In this document: in pieces, positions 35,701 through 42,213 of the stretch
Layout: every line of letters begins with the position of its first letter
Numbering within the stretch: the stretch's first letter is position 1
Assembly: GCA_004145795.1 (NCBI GenBank)
Contig: SEIO01000024.1
Span: 1-43,851, forward strand
DNA from: Lentibacillus lipolyticus
GTDB taxonomy: Bacteria > Bacillota > Bacilli > Bacillales > Amphibacillaceae
DNA: 43,851 bases
Direction of reading: 5' to 3'
Notes under the pieces: model-generated
The model's input: the letters and a program-made list of their open reading frames with translations, nothing else
Told to the model about the DNA's origin: nothing
The model's database searches: none
Program-made: the position numbers and the translations under genes

Positions 35701-35925
35701 AAATGCCGGACAATCACAATATGCATTTACAACCCCCTCGTCAAGGTTAGCTATATTGACCTCGACAAAATAATGTTCCGAACCGCGGACATGCGCCGAC
35801 CAAACACCGAAGTTCCTGTCATAGGCAAGGTCCGCGACCAAACCGTTTTTATAATATTCCAATCCGCGCTGATACACAACGGGAGGAAACAACTCGCGCA
35901 GTATATTATCATCTATCGTCTTCAA
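32764..35925 (-). CDS. SWIM zinc-finger SNF2-family DNA-dependent ATPase
   Basis: 1053 residues. N-terminal SWIM zinc finger, CDC (70-72) ... GNCKH (79-83), then the bacterial SNF2-associated region (about 250-580) and a complete Snf2 motor: motif I ADDMGLGKTIQ, motif Ia APSSVLYNW, DEAQ box LILDEAQYIKN, motif III ALSGTPIENSINELW, then the second RecA lobe with RMLIFSQFTSM, LVSLKAGGTGLNLTGAD and motif VI QATGRAHRFGQ. It is a double-stranded-DNA translocase that probably remodels protein-DNA complexes or helps transcription/repair, as suggested for RapA-like bacterial proteins. B. subtilis YwqA is a shorter relative. Appears monocistronic. Confidence 0.92.
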   Translation of the reverse strand: MKTIDDNILRELFPPVVYQRGLEYYKNGLVADLAYDRNFGVWSAHVRGSEHYFVEVNIANLDEGVVNAYCDCPAFAAFGNCKHVAAVMMEISDNHFGSSLKKTRQYYTANWLMDEMSSLHDYEPAPEIAQRMTPVHVEYFLKWNTEDHLLLELKVGEKRPLVVKKLYAFLEDVMTGNEHYFTKTFTYNPDVHYLQQQDLEIFQQLYAIMRNEQVYMDRAIYHFTDAPERSAIIPPLAAKQLLSLLQERDITVKADEGDYNNLSVVEGELPFRFDLDRNETGEIALRLNGMNAVKYFEHYALLFAAGTFYVLQENQLPIMKRVTMAAANGELLPVEQERADAFISQVMPSLQKVGDVQIADNVASEIIQVPLEAKLYLELEDSWIIGKLEYHYGEHQIDPFNGREETDGIIIRDVEKEQQLMNLIEYANFHYNGRELYIETDEETLYEFLYQVLPVLDKYLDLYMTGDIRGLMMDHQPSPSTSVQLESSSNLLEIGFNVQGIEDDEVDRILGAVMEKKRYYRLQDGTFLSLEGEDFSSIKQLFDDLELNKDDIQNGQVHMPVYRGTQVDELIGTQKQYGPAFQKLLHQLKAPEEQVYPLPENLNAELRNYQQTGYQWFKSLSAYHLGGILADDMGLGKTIQSIAYILSESGDAPHLIVAPSSVLYNWKNECEKFAPDLQVAVLAGTPAEREQMIEEYSTADVWITSYATVRQDMERYQDKLFQTLILDEAQYIKNHATKTSRAIRQLKAGRRFALSGTPIENSINELWAIFQVILPGLMPDQRKFKQLSHDKIAAMTRPFILRRVKEDVLKELPEKIESVHVSELTRDQKELYVGYWRQLQQDAAQSMQESGFNKSRMKILAGLTRLRQICCHPSVFMENYEGESGKLNQLMETVRNAVANGKRMLIFSQFTSMHEIIMEKLQDEGIGFFYLHGQTKSEERVRMSERFNNGEKSVFLVSLKAGGTGLNLTGADTVILYDLWWNPAVEDQATGRAHRFGQKNVVQVIRLVTEGTIEEKIYELQQKKRELIDQVIQPGESMLSTLSEEDVRELLNL

Positions 35926-36124
35926 AACGAATGTACCCTACCTTCTGTCTTCTCTTTATCTACTATTGTACTATGATACACAAGACTTTTAAACTGAATT
36001 CTCTTACCAGGATGGGAGGGAATGGTGAAATCTATACGTCAGGGTTCAGTGCAGCCTGAGATGATCTCTGTTGAAGGGCATTGCAGTAAACTTGCGCGGG
36101 TGTGGGGGATGTTTCGCGTTCCAA

Positions 36125-36225
36125 TTGTGACAACTTCAGCCGAAACATAGTAAACTTCAGCCGAATTTGTGACAATTTCAGCGAGAACGGTGAACACTTC
36201 AGCCGATTTTGTGACAGTTTCAGCC
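36125..36225. repeat. Array of about five ACTTCAGCCGA units, 18-22 base period
   Basis: The core TGACA-A-CTTCAGCCGA recurs five times with variations (starting near 36127, 36151, 36169, 36190 and 36210); a lone extra unit GGTGAACTTCAGCCTA stands at 36604. On the minus strand it reads TCGGCTGAAGTTGTCACAA. Degenerate, without spacers of even length, and not coding. It fills the 366-base gap between the SNF2 gene start and the yvrJ terminator; the remainder of that gap (35926-36124) shows nothing else. Confidence 0.75.
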
Positions 36226-36245
36226 TAGTGCCGTGGCCACCATAA

Positions 36246-36272
36246 AGAAAAAACTCCGGCATATCGCCGAAG
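36246..36272 (-). terminator. Terminator after yvrJ
   Basis: On the minus strand CTTCGGC-GATAT-GCCGGAG (36254-36272) with one G-U pair, followed by TTTTTTCTTT. Confidence 0.8.
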
Positions 36273-36291
36273 CTATCCATGATGGAAACAA

Positions 36292-36426
36292 TTATTTCAT
36301 TTTTGCCGGCAGCGCGTGTATGGACTCAATCAGGTCATTCAGTTTGCTCTCAATCCGGTGCAGCAGATAAAATGTCACCACAATTGGGAAGCCAACTTCG
36401 GTCACGAATGATACCCATGTCTCCAC
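36292..36426 (-). CDS. yvrJ: YvrJ-family small membrane protein, 44 residues
   Basis: GTG at 36426, eight bases after AAAGGAGG, encodes 44 residues: ETWVSFVTEVGFPIVVTFYL, then LHRIESKLNDLIESIHALP. The VGFPIVVTxYLLxRIExKL pattern is the YvrJ signature. One membrane helix with a short amphipathic C-terminal helix; in B. subtilis yvrJ is linked to a sigma-factor locus, but the function of the protein is unknown. Here it stands alone with its own terminator. The stretch between it and sodC (36427-36640) shows no gene. Confidence 0.85.
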   Translation of the reverse strand: METWVSFVTEVGFPIVVTFYLLHRIESKLNDLIESIHALPAKMK

Positions 36427-36640
36427 TTCGACAACCTCCTTTGGTTTCGACTTGTCTTGTCCGAGGGGGGGCGGCTCGTTTGATTTTGGCTACATCCGTG
36501 CTCCCCCTCACCCCTATAATCGACTATCAAGAGCAAATGGTGTCACCAAAGTACTGGAGGTCAGATGTCGTACAAGCTAAACTGGGAGTGAAGGGATGCA
36601 AATGGTGAACTTCAGCCTATTACCTTCTAACGTTATTACA

Positions 36641-36676
36641 AAGCGGGAACCCAGGCCTCCACCCGGGTTCTCGCTT
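36641..36676 (-). terminator. Terminator after sodC
   Basis: AAGCGGGAACCC (36641-36652) pairs with GGGTTCTCGCTT (36665-36676) with one mismatch; it overlaps the sodC stop codon. On the minus strand the T run after it is short (TTTGTAA). Confidence 0.65.
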
Positions 36677-37265
36677 ATTCACCAATGACGCCACATGCGA
36701 TTCGCTCGCCAGCATCACCTGATGATTGTGATTTATAATCATCTGTTCCTGCGTGAATTATCAGCGCAGTGCCGCCTTCTTTCAAGAGTGAATTTTTCTC
36801 GCCTTTCTCCAGTGTTGCCATATCTGCTGTAACATCAGCCATTACTTTTCCGTTTTGATTAACTTCTATGTTCGGCAAGTCACCAGCATGCGGTCCTTCC
36901 GGATGGTCAAATCCGTGCTTGGCACCAGTCGGGTTATAGTGGCCGCCCGCCGCTTTAAAATCCGGAGCTTCGCAGACGGCGTTTTCGTGAATGTGAAACC
37001 CATGTTCCCCTGGCGGCAGATTAGCCGCATCCAGCGTAATGTTCACCCCGGCAGGAACGGGTCTAATGGTCGCTGTACCGACTTTTTGCTTATCTGCATT
37101 ATACATATCAACTTCCATTGTTTCCGAATCCTCACTTAAACTGCCTGCCGTTTCGACATTCGGTTTATCATCATGCCTTTTGGTTTCTTCCGTGTCATCA
37201 GTATCTCCACAGGCACCTAATAGCGCCGTAAACGCAAGCCCGAAGCATAACATACCTTTCTTCAT
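36675..37265 (-). CDS. sodC: Lipoprotein Cu/Zn superoxide dismutase
   Basis: 196 residues. Lipobox LLGAC (Cys19), then a charged spacer and the SodC beta-barrel (about 50-196). All metal ligands seem present: Cu by HIH in GEHGFHIHENAVC, the bridging His in AAGGHYNP, and His in ALIIHAGTDDY; Zn by KHG, GPHAGD and its Asp. The disulfide cysteines (ENAVCEAP, RIACGVIG) and the guiding Arg in GERIACG are also there. It should dismutate superoxide on the outer face of the membrane. B. subtilis YojM lacks a complete copper site as far as I recall, so this copy looks more active. ATG after GAAAGGAGACGAG. Monocistronic. Confidence 0.92.
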   Translation of the reverse strand: MKKGMLCFGLAFTALLGACGDTDDTEETKRHDDKPNVETAGSLSEDSETMEVDMYNADKQKVGTATIRPVPAGVNITLDAANLPPGEHGFHIHENAVCEAPDFKAAGGHYNPTGAKHGFDHPEGPHAGDLPNIEVNQNGKVMADVTADMATLEKGEKNSLLKEGGTALIIHAGTDDYKSQSSGDAGERIACGVIGE

Positions 37266-37401
37266 TGGACTCGTCTCCTTTCTGTGTTTATGGATAATTT
37301 TTCATTATACAGTCTTCACAAAAATTAAAAACCTAAACAAAGGAGAAACCAGTTATCTTTTTTGCTATACTAAAAGAAATAGATGACAGGAGGATGATAG
37401 A

Positions 37402-37779
37402 ATGGGAATTTTTGATGGCATGATGGGCAACGCGTCAGAAGCTGATACAAAGGAGGTCGCAGAGGAGCTGGATGAACTCCTTGCTTCAACAGAAAAAGTG
37501 GAGCACGCGTATAAACTTATCCGGGACTTAATGGTTTTTACTGATAAGCGGCTAATTCTCGTTGACAAGCAAGGGGTAACCGGCAAAAAGACGGAATATC
37601 ATTCCATTCCGTATAAGAGCATTACCCATTTTTCCGTGGAAACGGCCGGGACATTCGACTTGGAAGCTGAGCTAAAAATATGGATCTCCGGCTCTGCGGA
37701 ACCAATAGAGAAAACGTTCAACAAACAGCTCAATGTTTACAAAGTACAAAGCGTCCTGTCCGAGTATGTATCGAAATAA
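37402..37779 (+). CDS. Small bacterial PH-domain (bPH) protein
   Basis: 125 residues, no membrane segment. The whole chain fits the single-domain bacterial PH-like family: GIFDGMMGNASEAD at the start, then LLASTEKVEHAYKLIRDLMVFTDKRLILVDKQGVTGKKTEYHSIPYKSI, with the FTDKRLILVDKQGxTGKK signature, and a final helix (NVYKVQSVLSEYV). Cytoplasmic; biological role unknown. GACAGGAGG nine bases before the ATG. Monocistronic, ended by the strong bidirectional terminator at 37886. Confidence 0.88.
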   Translation: MGIFDGMMGNASEADTKEVAEELDELLASTEKVEHAYKLIRDLMVFTDKRLILVDKQGVTGKKTEYHSIPYKSITHFSVETAGTFDLEAELKIWISGSAEPIEKTFNKQLNVYKVQSVLSEYVSK

Positions 37780-37885
37780 CCGGCTGCAAGATGAACCAGC
37801 TGCGCCCTGAACCTGTAATAGTTGGACCGGCAGCAGGCATGTAATACCAAACCAAGGAAAGCCACATGTTATCTTTCTTATCATT

Positions 37886-37927
37886 TAAAAACCCCCTTAT
37901 CACTTTAAAGTGGTAAGGGGGTTTTTT
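37886..37927. terminator. Bidirectional terminator between the PH gene and the sulfotransferase
   Basis: AAAAACCCCCTTATCACTTT and AAAGTGGTAAGGGGGTTTTT are 20-base arms with a single mismatch, directly adjoining, with A and T runs at the ends, so it can serve both convergent genes. Confidence 0.9.
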
Positions 37928-37933
37928 CCGGGA

Positions 37934-38060
37934 ATTCATCAGCATTTTGCGGTAGTTTATCAGCCGCTTTCCTCACTTTACCGGAGCCTTTGGTACGTTT
38001 ATCAGCGGTTTCGGTCATTCTATCGGTGCTCTGCCTGTTCTATCAGCGGGTCCGCCTGAG
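37934..38060. repeat. Six degenerate 21-base units, TTTATCAGCGG type
   Basis: Units start at 37934, 37956, 37977, 37998, 38019 and 38039, with steps of 22, 21, 21, 21 and 20 bases. The consensus is YTTATCAGCGG-YTTCGGTCAT; units 3 and 5 have TTACCGGAGC and CTATCGGTGC. It lies in the 3' region of the arylsulfotransferase gene, right after the bidirectional terminator. There are no spacers. Confidence 0.85.
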
Positions 38061-38087
38061 TCAGTTATCCAACTCAACATTCCGCGC

Positions 38088-39749
38088 TTACTTTGGATAC
38101 AGCGGCAGGCGCAATGCACGGTAGGCCTGGCGATGTCTTTTTTGTTCAAACCCGGAGATGACGAGTTCATAAACCACTTCCGCTGACTGGTCATCACTCA
38201 CCTCTATGACTCGGCTATTCCTTTTGTCACCGCCGACATCGATATAACCAGACGTAAGCATGCGGTTGCCTGTTTCCGGATGATAGTTAGCATCCCCGAC
38301 GATTTTAGAGAATAAGTCTTTACCGCGCTCTTCACCAAATGCCCACACTTCTTCCACGGTCATTTTTTCCGGATTAATCCGGTACTGGACCATACGGCTG
38401 AACTGTTCGCTGAGCGGGTCTTTCCCGCGGGTGATGACAATGTTATTATCAAACAGCAAATAGTCATCCGTCGCTTTATTATTGTCAAAGTCAGGCATGG
38501 TCATTGGCGCATGCGGTCCGGCAGGGAATTTAAAGTCCTCTCCCTTTGGCTCCAGAAGATAATCTTCATACGCATCCGGCCATTTCTCGTGGTCGGCTAA
38601 AATCCAGTCCACGTTGCCGTCCGGATAGGACAATTTCATAATCAAGTCCTGGTGCCGGCTGGAGACAAGAATGGAGTCATCTTTCTCAACATACCAGATG
38701 GCATTTTGATGGAACCAGTCTCCTTTGTCTGCCTGTGCACCTTCATATTCCTGGTAAAAATCTTCTGGGAATATGTCGCGGAAACTGAAATCCCTCACTG
38801 TTTCCCCTGTCTCCCGGTCAATTTCAATCATTTCATCCTGCACGTAATCTGATTCCAGATCATGCACCGTTGCCAGCAAATTGCCGTTTGGCAGCTCAAT
38901 CACGTCATGATGGACGACATTCGTTCGCGGATGATCTCCCATCTGGAGAATATAGGAGTTATACACTTTCCCAAGCATATTCATTTCCAGTATTTCGTTA
39001 TACTTTTCCTGGCCTTTTTCTTTCGTTATATACATTAAATGGCCGTTGTCAAACCGCTTAAAAATGTGCGAGTTCCACATTGTCGAGTACCATCTGACAT
39101 CTGCATGATGATCAACTGCGTAAACATAGCGAGTACTTGGCACAATGAACGTCAGACCGTTTTCCATTTTTTCCGGCTTCGCTGTTTCTGTTTCATTCGT
39201 CAGAAAGTCATCCGGCAACGGCTTCGTTTCTACCGTGAATGTGCTTTCCATCGTTTTGCCTGCTTCATTTTCCGTTTTTATCGTTACCGTGTTGGCGAAA
39301 TCCGGATACAGTCCGAGCACAGGAATGGTGTGTTCGGTATTATAGTCATCATACGTCCGCTGGATATCGCCTTGCTCGTCCTTGCCCTCAACCGTCACCG
39401 TAATCTTGACCGGTTCTTCTGTTTCAAATTTCGCAAGGGCCGTTAAAGGAGCGACTCCATACGGATCCAGTTTCACAAAAGGATCTTTCAGGGTATAGCT
39501 TCCAGCCTCGTATTTCTGCTGCATTTCTTTTTCCAGTTTTTCCTGTTTGTCCATTCGCCGGGTATCATAGGTGGACAGCTGCTGCCCTTCCCCATCCGGC
39601 TGAAAAGATAAGTTAATTCTGTCCGAGGTATCCGCCCCAGCCTTGGCTTTTGCCCCATCGGTATTATTCGCACCAGCATATTCAATGATGACCAAAAATG
39701 CCACCAGTACAATGGCCAGTGCAACAAATACGGCCAGTGTTTTTCGCAT
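38088..39749 (-). CDS. Arylsulfotransferase (ASST) family protein
   Basis: 553 residues. N-terminal membrane anchor or signal (TLAVFVALAIVLVAFLVIIEYA), an N-terminal beta domain (about 90-190: LAKFETEEPVKITVTVEGKD) and a beta-propeller catalytic part. The candidate active-site residues of the family are visible: His pair in NVVHHDVIELPNGN, His in DWFHQNAIWY, Arg in LVSSRHQDLIMKL and His in FPAGPHAPMTMPDFD. The E. coli enzyme moves sulfate between phenolic compounds using a histidine intermediate; donor and acceptor here are unknown. The ATG at 39749 has AAGGCGG seven bases upstream; a TTG six bases earlier is less good. It is at the right end of the core-gene region. Confidence 0.87.
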   Translation of the reverse strand: MRKTLAVFVALAIVLVAFLVIIEYAGANNTDGAKAKAGADTSDRINLSFQPDGEGQQLSTYDTRRMDKQEKLEKEMQQKYEAGSYTLKDPFVKLDPYGVAPLTALAKFETEEPVKITVTVEGKDEQGDIQRTYDDYNTEHTIPVLGLYPDFANTVTIKTENEAGKTMESTFTVETKPLPDDFLTNETETAKPEKMENGLTFIVPSTRYVYAVDHHADVRWYSTMWNSHIFKRFDNGHLMYITKEKGQEKYNEILEMNMLGKVYNSYILQMGDHPRTNVVHHDVIELPNGNLLATVHDLESDYVQDEMIEIDRETGETVRDFSFRDIFPEDFYQEYEGAQADKGDWFHQNAIWYVEKDDSILVSSRHQDLIMKLSYPDGNVDWILADHEKWPDAYEDYLLEPKGEDFKFPAGPHAPMTMPDFDNNKATDDYLLFDNNIVITRGKDPLSEQFSRMVQYRINPEKMTVEEVWAFGEERGKDLFSKIVGDANYHPETGNRMLTSGYIDVGGDKRNSRVIEVSDDQSAEVVYELVISGFEQKRHRQAYRALRLPLYPK

Positions 39750-39869
39750 GTACAATCCGCCTTCCTTACTAGATTGATAGATTATCTACTATGATAAACG
39801 GTAGAAAAGAAAAATAAAAGGCAGAATTGTTACCAGTAATAGAACCTATTTTTCTATTATTTAACTTAT

Positions 39870-39885
39870 AACTATTGGCTGGTAT
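39870..39885 (+). repeat. Sixteen-base copy of the IS110 right end
   Basis: AACTATTGGCTGGTAT is identical to 43711-43726, the right end of the IS110 element. The bases before it (TTTAACTTAT versus TTGAATGTTGAC) are only loosely alike and those after differ. It may be a scar of an earlier IS110 copy, or chance: one exact 16-mer in a window this size is not very rare. Confidence 0.35.
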
Positions 39886-39905
39886 AGTGGAAATTTTAAC
39901 AATCA

Positions 39906-40094
39906 CTATTTTAAAAATGGAATGTCTTGAAGGAGTGAAATCAGCAAAACTAATGTTAGTAAGGAACCTGTGGACATTAAAGTTATTGTTTTATGCCAGT
40001 TTATCTCTTTCGAAGGTTTTACAGTCTCACGGGACACCACAACCCATATAGCCATAGATGCTATGATAATGATAAATAAAGACATATCGGACAT
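39906..40094 (-). CDS. Small two-helix membrane protein, 62 residues
   Basis: Two hydrophobic segments (MSLFIIIIASMAIWVVVS and ITLMSTGSLLTLVLLISLL) linked by a basic loop (RETVKPSKEINWHK). The ATG at 40094 follows AAAAGGAGA. It resembles the small orphan membrane genes at 112-4081 in size and style. Beyond its start, at about 40158-40175, lies AATCTGGCCCTTTTCTGGAA, which resembles the CCATCTGGCC blocks before the genes at 3665 and 4081. No family recognised. Confidence 0.65.
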   Translation of the reverse strand: MSDMSLFIIIIASMAIWVVVSRETVKPSKEINWHKTITLMSTGSLLTLVLLISLLQDIPFLK

Positions 40095-40177
40095 ATTTAA
40101 ATATCTCCTTTTATAGACAGTATAAAAACCAACTCCAAGAATGACTGATTCCTACACAATCTGGCCCTTTTCTGGAA

Positions 40178-40439
40178 CTATTTTTTCGGCTTCCGCTTTG
40201 AACGTGCGGGCAAAATATTAATGACATCAATCTCGTATTCTTTTTCATAAACTGCATAAAAAATCAAATAATTTAACATTCGGTGACGGCTTTTTCCGTA
40301 TGTAAGACAACGCAAACCTTTAAAAGGTCCCTGCTCAACCATCTTTCCGGCATATGGAAAAGAAGGCTTGGATTTGATCCAAGCTATTGTTAAACTCTTC
40401 TGTAAAATAAACCGAGAACTTCCGGTTATCTTCTGTCAT
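40178..40439 (-). pseudogene. Frameshifted RelE/ParE-like toxin
   Basis: The ATG at 40439, overlapping the antitoxin's last codons, opens MTEDNRKFSVYFTEEFNNSL and reaches a TGA after 35 codons. One base out of frame, the reading continues without stops: AGKMVEQGPFKGLRCLTYGK, SRHRMLNYLIFYAVYEKEYE and INILPARSKRKPKK, ending at TAG 40178. Together this looks like a RelE/ParE-type mRNA interferase or gyrase inhibitor of about 86 residues (R-x-L-Y-Y fold end with Arg/Lys-rich tail). A single-base shift around 40345-40365 has broken it, or the base call is wrong. Part of a toxin-antitoxin unit with the gene at 40426. Confidence 0.65.
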
Positions 40440-40689
40440 GCCGTGACTCCTTTAACTCTTCTGCGGTATAGCGTCTCATATCCGGATTGTCAAAAAAACG
40501 TTGCAGTGATTTCTTTAATTCCGGGTACTCTTCGATTTCCTGTGCCAAATTATCGGGGTCTTCATCCAAAGAAGGTGTATCATGTGCCTCTAAAGAGATT
40601 AGTTTTCCGTCGACAACAAACATCGCTGAATTTTGATCATTCATGGCATTTGCTAGTTCTTCCTTCGCATTTTTGCTTAACGGTCTCAT
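40426..40689 (-). CDS. Putative antitoxin partner of the RelE/ParE-like toxin
   Basis: 87 residues, strongly acidic in the middle (DTPSLDEDPDNLAQEIEEY) with a basic end (RRYTAEELKESRHDRR). The opening RPLSKNAKEELANAMNDQNSAMFVV is like the N-termini of antitoxins that hold a Phd/YefM-like or short DNA-binding fold. Its stop codon lies inside the toxin's first codons (14-base overlap), the usual antitoxin-first order. It keeps an open frame although the toxin is broken. ATG preceded by TGAGGTGATCG. Confidence 0.65.
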   Translation of the reverse strand: MRPLSKNAKEELANAMNDQNSAMFVVDGKLISLEAHDTPSLDEDPDNLAQEIEEYPELKKSLQRFFDNPDMRRYTAEELKESRHDRR

Positions 40690-40847
40690 TATCGATCACC
40701 TCAAAAGTTACGTTTATTATTTCCCTCTATTATAACACAGTGCTCCGGAACATCATTGCATCATTTAAACTAGGAAGATAAAAGTTTTTGAACACTCTTG
40801 CCATACATGAATATATGCGTTTTTCAATTTGAAAAATTTGTATTCCT

Positions 40848-41690
40848 TTAAAAATATTTGCTGTAGAAATCATGTCTTAATTTCCCGCTGAGATGAGCAT
40901 AAATCCTGGTTGTTTCACTCTTTTCATGACCAAGAAGGCTCTGAATTACTTCAAGAGGAGCACCGTTGTCTACCATGTGTGTAGCATAACTGTGACGTAA
41001 TTGGTGGGGGTGAATCGTTTTTTTGATTCCTGCACGATTGGATATACGTTTAACAATGTATCTCAATGTGTCTACACTCATGCGTCTTATAGGTTTACGC
41101 TCTGTGACAAATAAACAGTGTTCATCGTCGACACGTCCGTCTAAATACCTTTTTAGCCAAATCGCACAGCGTATATTAAAGTAAACTTCTCTTTCCTTGT
41201 CACCTTTTCCATGTACAATCACCGAGTTTTCAGTGAAATTAATATCCTCTCGATTTAACTTTGCAACTTCTCCAATCCTGCAGCCAGTTGAATAAAAAAA
41301 TTCAAACAAAGCATTCTCCATCGATGTATGACATCCCTCCCGGAGATGTTCAATTTCATGTTCGGAAAGGAACTTTGGAATTCGCTTACCTAACTTAGGC
41401 TCTTTTAATCTGGCAGCCGGATTTTTTAAGATAAAACCTTCCTCATGTGTCCATTTAAACAACGACTTAATAAATCGTACTCGATGCCCCAAACTGGATG
41501 GTTTTAAATGTCCTCCAGCTTCGCCCAGGTATTGTTTTAAATTTTCCGTTGTAATATCACACATTTTGATATTACCGAAATAACGCTTTAAGAGGTCACA
41601 CTGAAAGCCATACATCTTCAAAGTAAGAGGAGAATAACCTTCAATTTTTTTATCAGACTGGTACTTTCCCCATGCTTCTGACAGCAACAT
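40848..41690 (-). CDS. Tyrosine recombinase (XerC/D-like integrase)
   Basis: 280 residues. N-terminal SAM-like core-binding domain (about 1-90) and a C-terminal catalytic domain with all six expected residues (numbered from MKYM, three residues earlier): Arg141 in STGCRIGEVAKL, Lys168 in HGKGDKER, His232 and Arg235 in HPHQLRHSYATHM, His258 in LLGHEKSETT and nucleophile Tyr267 in RIYAHLS. It cuts and joins DNA through a 3'-phosphotyrosine link. There is no extra insert of the kind found in integron integrases. ATG at 41690 is ten bases after GGGAG; the GTG at 41699 is too close. It lies directly downstream of a GCGCCCG palindrome and a small membrane gene on the same strand. Substrate sites unknown. 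Confidence 0.9.
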   Translation of the reverse strand: MLLSEAWGKYQSDKKIEGYSPLTLKMYGFQCDLLKRYFGNIKMCDITTENLKQYLGEAGGHLKPSSLGHRVRFIKSLFKWTHEEGFILKNPAARLKEPKLGKRIPKFLSEHEIEHLREGCHTSMENALFEFFYSTGCRIGEVAKLNREDINFTENSVIVHGKGDKEREVYFNIRCAIWLKRYLDGRVDDEHCLFVTERKPIRRMSVDTLRYIVKRISNRAGIKKTIHPHQLRHSYATHMVDNGAPLEVIQSLLGHEKSETTRIYAHLSGKLRHDFYSKYF

Positions 41691-41811
41691 GTATTTCACG
41701 CTCCCATACTATGAATCAATTAATATGACTCTAGTATAGTCTTTTTACACAACCTTTATTCAACAATCGAAATGTATAACAAAATAAATCCTAGAGTAAT
41801 TACGAAAAACC

Positions 41812-41853
41812 GGGTAGGGCGCTTATTTTTATTCGGGATAAGCGCCCGATTGC
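41812..41853 (-). repeat. GCGCCCG-family intergenic palindrome, copy 6
   Basis: The best-formed copy: GGGCGCTTAT (41817-41826) and ATAAGCGCCC (41838-41847) are perfect 10-base arms around TTTTATTCGGG, then GATTGC. It ends one base before the stop codon of the gene at 41855-42037, exactly the arrangement seen in the left array. Confidence 0.85.
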
Positions 41854-41854
41854 T

Positions 41855-42037
41855 TTACAAACCCGTTAATTGATCTCCTCTATTCGAGCCTAAAAGCGTG
41901 AATATTGCTGAAATAATAACAAAATACGCCCAGTAGCTATTATTGTATACTGCCAACACTATGCCAATAACCCCTAATAATAAAGACGTTGCTGTTAATG
42001 ACCACCATTTTGCATCTTTTAGTACTGCCCAGTTCAA
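41855..42037 (-). CDS. Small two-helix membrane protein, 60 residues
   Basis: Starts NWAVLKDAKWWSLTATSLLL, with two hydrophobic segments (ATSLLLGVIGIVLAVY and SYWAYFVIISAIFTLLG) and a short polar end (SNRGDQLTGL). TTG start at 42037, eight bases after AAAGGGGG. It is followed directly by palindrome copy 6, so gene and repeat make one unit like those at 1259-4081. No family recognised. Confidence 0.65.
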   Translation of the reverse strand: MNWAVLKDAKWWSLTATSLLLGVIGIVLAVYNNSYWAYFVIISAIFTLLGSNRGDQLTGL

Positions 42038-42130
42038 TTATTACACCCCCTTTTTCCTAACTTGGACGTCATAACCAACATTATTTAGTGGCCCGATAAG
42101 CCAAGAAAAATCGTAATTATTATTCCATTC

Positions 42131-42149
42131 TTGCGCCCGTTCGTATTAT
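42131..42149 (+). repeat. Left half of a GCGCCCG repeat, split by the IS110 element
   Basis: TTGCGCCCGTTCGTATTAT lies at the left edge of the IS, and ATTGCATAACAAAC (43728-43741) at the right edge. Joined, they give GCGCCCG...ATTGCATAACAAAC, which parallels GCGCCCGATTGCTTTACAAAC of copy 6 (41842-41862). Confidence 0.6.
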
Positions 42150-42213
42150 ATGGTCAGCCGGTCATTGAACTGGTTGACCTATTTTTTATAGGTTTCATAT
42201 GCTTGAGGAAGTC

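Noticed and set aside
36032-36280. 82-codon minus-strand frame with repeated RLKLSQ
   Set aside because: The peptide repeat simply translates the degenerate DNA array; there is no ribosome site or family.
36279-36608. 109-codon plus-strand frame
   Set aside because: It is antisense to yvrJ, which has a clear family match and a strong ribosome site on the other strand.
36125-38060. CRISPR arrays
   Set aside because: Units at 15054, 36125 and 37934 are degenerate and head-to-tail without unique spacers, and no cas gene is present.
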